Shown here: piece after piece, positions 4,621 through 7,471 of the stretch
Position numbering within the stretch: the first letter of the stretch is position 1
Layout: every line of letters begins with the position of its first letter
Assembly (NCBI GenBank): GCA_003220855.1
Contig: QHTP01000121.1
Coordinates: 1-7,471 of the forward strand
Direction: 5' to 3'
Length of the DNA: 7,471 nt
Origin: Gemmatimonadota bacterium
GTDB taxonomy: Bacteria > Gemmatimonadota > Gemmatimonadetes > Gemmatimonadales > GWC2-71-9
Translations under genes and position numbers: made by a program
Notes under the pieces: model-generated
Seen by the model: only the letters and a program-made list of their open reading frames with translations
Told to the model about the DNA's origin: nothing
Database searches by the model: none

Positions 4621-7471
4621 ATGGCCACGCTCACCGTCAACGGTCACCGGGTCACGGCCGACCCGGAGCAGACGATCCTCGACGCCGCCCGCGCCGCTGG
4701 GATCGTCGACATCCCTACCCTGTGCTGGTATCCCAAGCTGCCGATTGTCGGCAACTGCCGGATCTGCCTCGTCTCGGTCGAGGGCCAGGCGAAGCTGCTG
4801 CCGGCCTGTGCGACCAAGGTGGCGGACGGGATGGTGGTGCACACCGAATCCCGTGCTGCGGTCGAGAACCGCAAGGGGGTGCTCCGCCTCTTGCTCGAGC
4901 GCTATCCCGGAGATCACCTGCTAGACGGCGGCCGCGCCGCGCCCCGCAGCGAGTTCGAGCGCTACGTGGTGCGCTACGGCGTCGCGCCCACCGCGCTCGG
5001 GGCGCGGGACTTGGCGCTGCGCCATGGCGACGAGCGCCCCGGCGACCCGATGATCCGGCACGACATGAGCACCTGCATCCTCTGCACACGCTGCGTCCGC
5101 GCGTGCGAGGACATCCAGGTGGTCGGCGTGCTGGACGTGGCGCAGCGGGGCGAGCACGCGGAAATCATCGTAGGCGCGGACGGCGATCCCGACAAGGCGG
5201 GATGTACCTGGTGCGGTGAGTGCGTCCGGGTGTGCCCCACCGGCGCCATTTTCGAGGTGATGCCGCAGGAGCGGTTCGCCCCGGAGCAAATCCGCCAGCC
5301 GGAGCGCACCGTCCGCTCGGTGTGCCCCTACTGCGGCGTCGGGTGTCAGGTGGACCTGCACGTCGCGGGCGACAAGATCATGCGCGTCACCTCACCCGAC
5401 ATCGAGCTCGACACCCCGAACCAGGGCTCGACGTGCGTGAAGGGCCGGTTCGGCTACGATTTCCCCCAACATCACGACCGACTCACCAGGCCGCTGATCC
5501 GGCGGGGCTGGCACAAGGAGAGCGGCCACTGGGTGTGGCGCGGACCGACGGGCGTGGAGCGTCGCGGCGGTCCGTGGCAAACGATCGAGGGGGAGGGCCG
5601 GAACGCGAAGCCGGCAGGACCACCGCGCGCCGTTGGCAAGGCCGTGCGCGATCTGCCGCTGCTCGAGCGGCTGGACCTGGACACTCGCGACCGCGTGGCG
5701 ACGCCGCCTGCCTGGTATGAGCCCTTCCGCGAGGCCACCTGGGACGAGGCGATGGAGCTCACGGCCCAGGAGCTGATGCGCATCAAGCGCCAGCGCGGCG
5801 GCGACGCCCTCGCGTGCTTCTCGTCGGCCAAGTGCTCGAACGAGGAGAACTACCTCCTCATGCGGCTGTTCCGTGCCGCGCTCGGGACCAACAACATCGA
5901 TCACTGCACCCGCCTGTGCCACTCGACCTCGGTGGCGGCGATGCAGCGAGCCCTGAACACCTCCGCGGCTTCGGGCTCGATGCGCGAGGTGGAGCACGCG
6001 GCGGACGTCATCTTCATCGCGGGGGCGAACACCACGGAGTCGCACCCCGTCTTCGGGGCGGCGATCAAGCGCGCCCACGAGCGGGGCGCGACGCTCATCG
6101 TGGCCGATCCACGCAAGACCGAGCTCGCCGCGCGGGCCGACGTTCACCTCCAGATGCAGCCCGGCACCGACGTGGCGCTGTTCAACGCGATGCTCAACCA
6201 CGTGATCACGAGCGGGCTCGACGCCAAGGAGTTCATCGCGGGGCGGACGCACGGGTTCGACAAAGTGCGCGAGGCGGTGCGGGCCATGACGCCCGAGGTG
6301 GCGGCGAAGATCACCGGCGTGCCGGCCGACCGCATCCGCGAGGCAGCCGAGATCTACGCGCGCGGGCCCAACACCAGCACCCTGTGGGCGATGGGCCTCA
6401 CCCAACACGCCAACGGCACCGACCTCGTCACCTCGCTCCTCAACCTGATGCTCGGCTGCGGCATGATCGGTCGCTGGGGCGCGGCGATGATGCCCGTGCG
6501 CGGCCAGAACAACGTGCAGGGCGCTTCGGACGTCGGGGCGATCCCCTTCGTGTACACCGATTACCGCTCCGTGAAGGATCAGGGCATCAGGGCGGAATAC
6601 GCCAAGGCGTGGGGCGTGCCCGAGGAGTCTCTCTCGCTCAAGGAGGGGCTCATGGTCACGGAGATCGTGAAAGAGGAGAGCGGGGTTCGCGGGATGTACA
6701 TCATGGGTGAGAACCCCATCATCTCCGATCCCGACATCGCGCACGCCGAGCACTGGTTCCGCGAGCTCGAATTCCTGGTCGTGCACGACCTGTTCCTCAC
6801 GGAGACTGCGCGCTACGCCGACGTGGTACTCCCCGGCTCGAGCTTCGCGGAGAAAACCGGCACCTTCGTGAACACGGAGCGACGGGTCCAGCTGGCGCAC
6901 CGGGCGGTGGACCCTCCAGGCGACGCGCGCCGCGATCTCGACATCCTGATCGAGCTGTCCAACCGCCTGGGCTTGGCGACCACGTTCCCGACGGCGGAAG
7001 CCGTCATGGGCGAGATCGTCACGGTGACGCCGTCTTGGAGAGGGGTGACGTACCCGCGGCTCGAGGGAGCGGGTCTGCAGTACCCGGTGCCGACGCCCGC
7101 GCACGCGGGCACCGCGTTCTTGTTCGACGAGCGCTTCCCGACCGCCGACGGCAAGGGCACGCTCGTGCCCGTCGAGTACGCCCCTCCCGTCGAGCTGCCC
7201 GACGAAGAGTACTCGTTCGTCATGAATACCGGCCGGCAGCTGTACCACTGGCACACCGGCACGATGACCCGGCGCGCCTCGGGGCTCGATCAGCGGGAGC
7301 CGACGCCCGTCGTCGAGATTCACCCGGACGATGCCGCCCAGCTGGGCCTGGAGGACGGTGATCTGGTGCGGCTCACGTCGCGCCGCAATGCGATGGTGAG
7401 CTCGTGCCGCATTTCGGAGCGCGTCGCGCGGGGGCAGGTGTTCGTCCCCTTCCACTTCCGCGAAGCGGCGG
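4621..7471 (+). CDS. fdhA: Formate dehydrogenase alpha (catalytic) subunit, Mo/W-bis-MGD, 3' end missing
   Basis: Oxidises formate to CO2 at a Mo or W bis-MGD centre and passes electrons along an Fe-S chain, probably in the cytosol since there is no Tat signal. 950 codons are present with no internal stop; the end is outside the window. Domains: 2Fe-2S (C35, C46, C49, C63); two 4Fe-4S (C152, C155, C158, C162 and C195, C198, C201, C205); catalytic-domain 4Fe-4S (C235, C238, C242, C272) with CVKGR K274; active site RLCHS with C433-H434, where E. coli FdhF and Moorella FdhA carry selenocysteine; PVRGQNNVQG with R627, matching the FdhF active-site arginine; and the start of the molybdopterin-dinucleotide-binding domain (MNTGRQLYHWHTGTMT onward). 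Whole-length likeness is to Moorella FdhA. Odd points: the His-Cys3 cluster region (H99 on) has no cysteines, and an insert of about 70 residues lies at 296-368. No partner subunit is in view. The symbol fdhF is also used for this family. Confidence 0.95.
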   Translation, partial: MATLTVNGHRVTADPEQTILDAARAAGIVDIPTLCWYPKLPIVGNCRICLVSVEGQAKLLPACATKVADGMVVHTESRAAVENRKGVLRLLLERYPGDHLLDGGRAAPRSEFERYVVRYGVAPTALGARDLALRHGDERPGDPMIRHDMSTCILCTRCVRACEDIQVVGVLDVAQRGEHAEIIVGADGDPDKAGCTWCGECVRVCPTGAIFEVMPQERFAPEQIRQPERTVRSVCPYCGVGCQVDLHVAGDKIMRVTSPDIELDTPNQGSTCVKGRFGYDFPQHHDRLTRPLIRRGWHKESGHWVWRGPTGVERRGGPWQTIEGEGRNAKPAGPPRAVGKAVRDLPLLERLDLDTRDRVATPPAWYEPFREATWDEAMELTAQELMRIKRQRGGDALACFSSAKCSNEENYLLMRLFRAALGTNNIDHCTRLCHSTSVAAMQRALNTSAASGSMREVEHAADVIFIAGANTTESHPVFGAAIKRAHERGATLIVADPRKTELAARADVHLQMQPGTDVALFNAMLNHVITSGLDAKEFIAGRTHGFDKVREAVRAMTPEVAAKITGVPADRIREAAEIYARGPNTSTLWAMGLTQHANGTDLVTSLLNLMLGCGMIGRWGAAMMPVRGQNNVQGASDVGAIPFVYTDYRSVKDQGIRAEYAKAWGVPEESLSLKEGLMVTEIVKEESGVRGMYIMGENPIISDPDIAHAEHWFRELEFLVVHDLFLTETARYADVVLPGSSFAEKTGTFVNTERRVQLAHRAVDPPGDARRDLDILIELSNRLGLATTFPTAEAVMGEIVTVTPSWRGVTYPRLEGAGLQYPVPTPAHAGTAFLFDERFPTADGKGTLVPVEYAPPVELPDEEYSFVMNTGRQLYHWHTGTMTRRASGLDQREPTPVVEIHPDDAAQLGLEDGDLVRLTSRRNAMVSSCRISERVARGQVFVPFHFREAA

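Noticed and set aside
5392..7455. 687-residue open frame on the minus strand across the formate dehydrogenase gene
   Set aside because: It is exactly antisense to a well-supported enzyme; its product is rich in R, H, D and V with no recognisable motif, as expected from the mirror of high-GC coding DNA.
1..7471. tRNA, rRNA, insertion sequence or attachment site
   Set aside because: No cloverleaf, rRNA-like stretch, transposase frame or terminal direct repeats were seen on either strand.

Overview
The window is a dense, very GC-rich bacterial chromosome segment. Third codon positions are strongly G/C, intergenic gaps are short, and several gene ends overlap. Nothing in it looks phage-, plasmid- or transposon-borne. 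Codon use and protein character fit a free-living, high-GC, Gram-negative-type soil or sediment lineage; Gemmatimonadota or a similar phylum is my best guess, held with low confidence because there is no rRNA or marker gene here.

Layout. Positions 1-378 hold the 3' end of mltG (peptidoglycan endolytic transglycosylase), which converges on and overlaps thiE (thiamine phosphate synthase, minus strand, 329-958). The start codon of thiE overlaps, on the opposite strand, the start codon of aroH (monofunctional chorismate mutase, 957-1325) within one CATG. aroH runs with a 4-base overlap into an RlmI-type rRNA methyltransferase (1322-2503). A 48-base gap with a weak promoter candidate precedes a two-gene unit: a CDF-family metal efflux transporter (2552-3406), overlapping by 7 bases an unrecognised 283-residue protein (3400-4251) with a helical N-terminal half and a degenerate Rossmann/methyltransferase-like C-terminal half.

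Positions 4252-4365 contain the most unusual structure: a long nested palindrome (4277-4360) built from degenerate 7-base units of consensus CGTGNAA, in tandem on the right arm and inverted on the left. Its right arm ends on the presumed ribosome-binding site of a 54-residue small ORF (4366-4530) with a histidine-rich tail. A GC-rich hairpin (4538-4561) follows and probably ends that transcript.

From 4621 to the window end runs the alpha (catalytic) subunit of a molybdenum/tungsten formate dehydrogenase, closely resembling the Moorella FdhA architecture: 2Fe-2S domain, two 4Fe-4S clusters, then the 4Fe-4S Mo/W-bis-MGD catalytic domain. It has cysteine in place of selenocysteine, lacks the cysteines of the usual His-Cys3 cluster, and carries an insert of about 70 residues. 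Its 3' end and any partner genes lie outside the window.

Taken together this is mostly housekeeping metabolism (cell wall, thiamine, aromatic amino acids, ribosome modification, metal export) plus formate oxidation. No obvious new multi-gene system is present. The heptad palindrome with its small downstream ORF, and the methyltransferase-like partner of the metal transporter, are the two places most worth following up.
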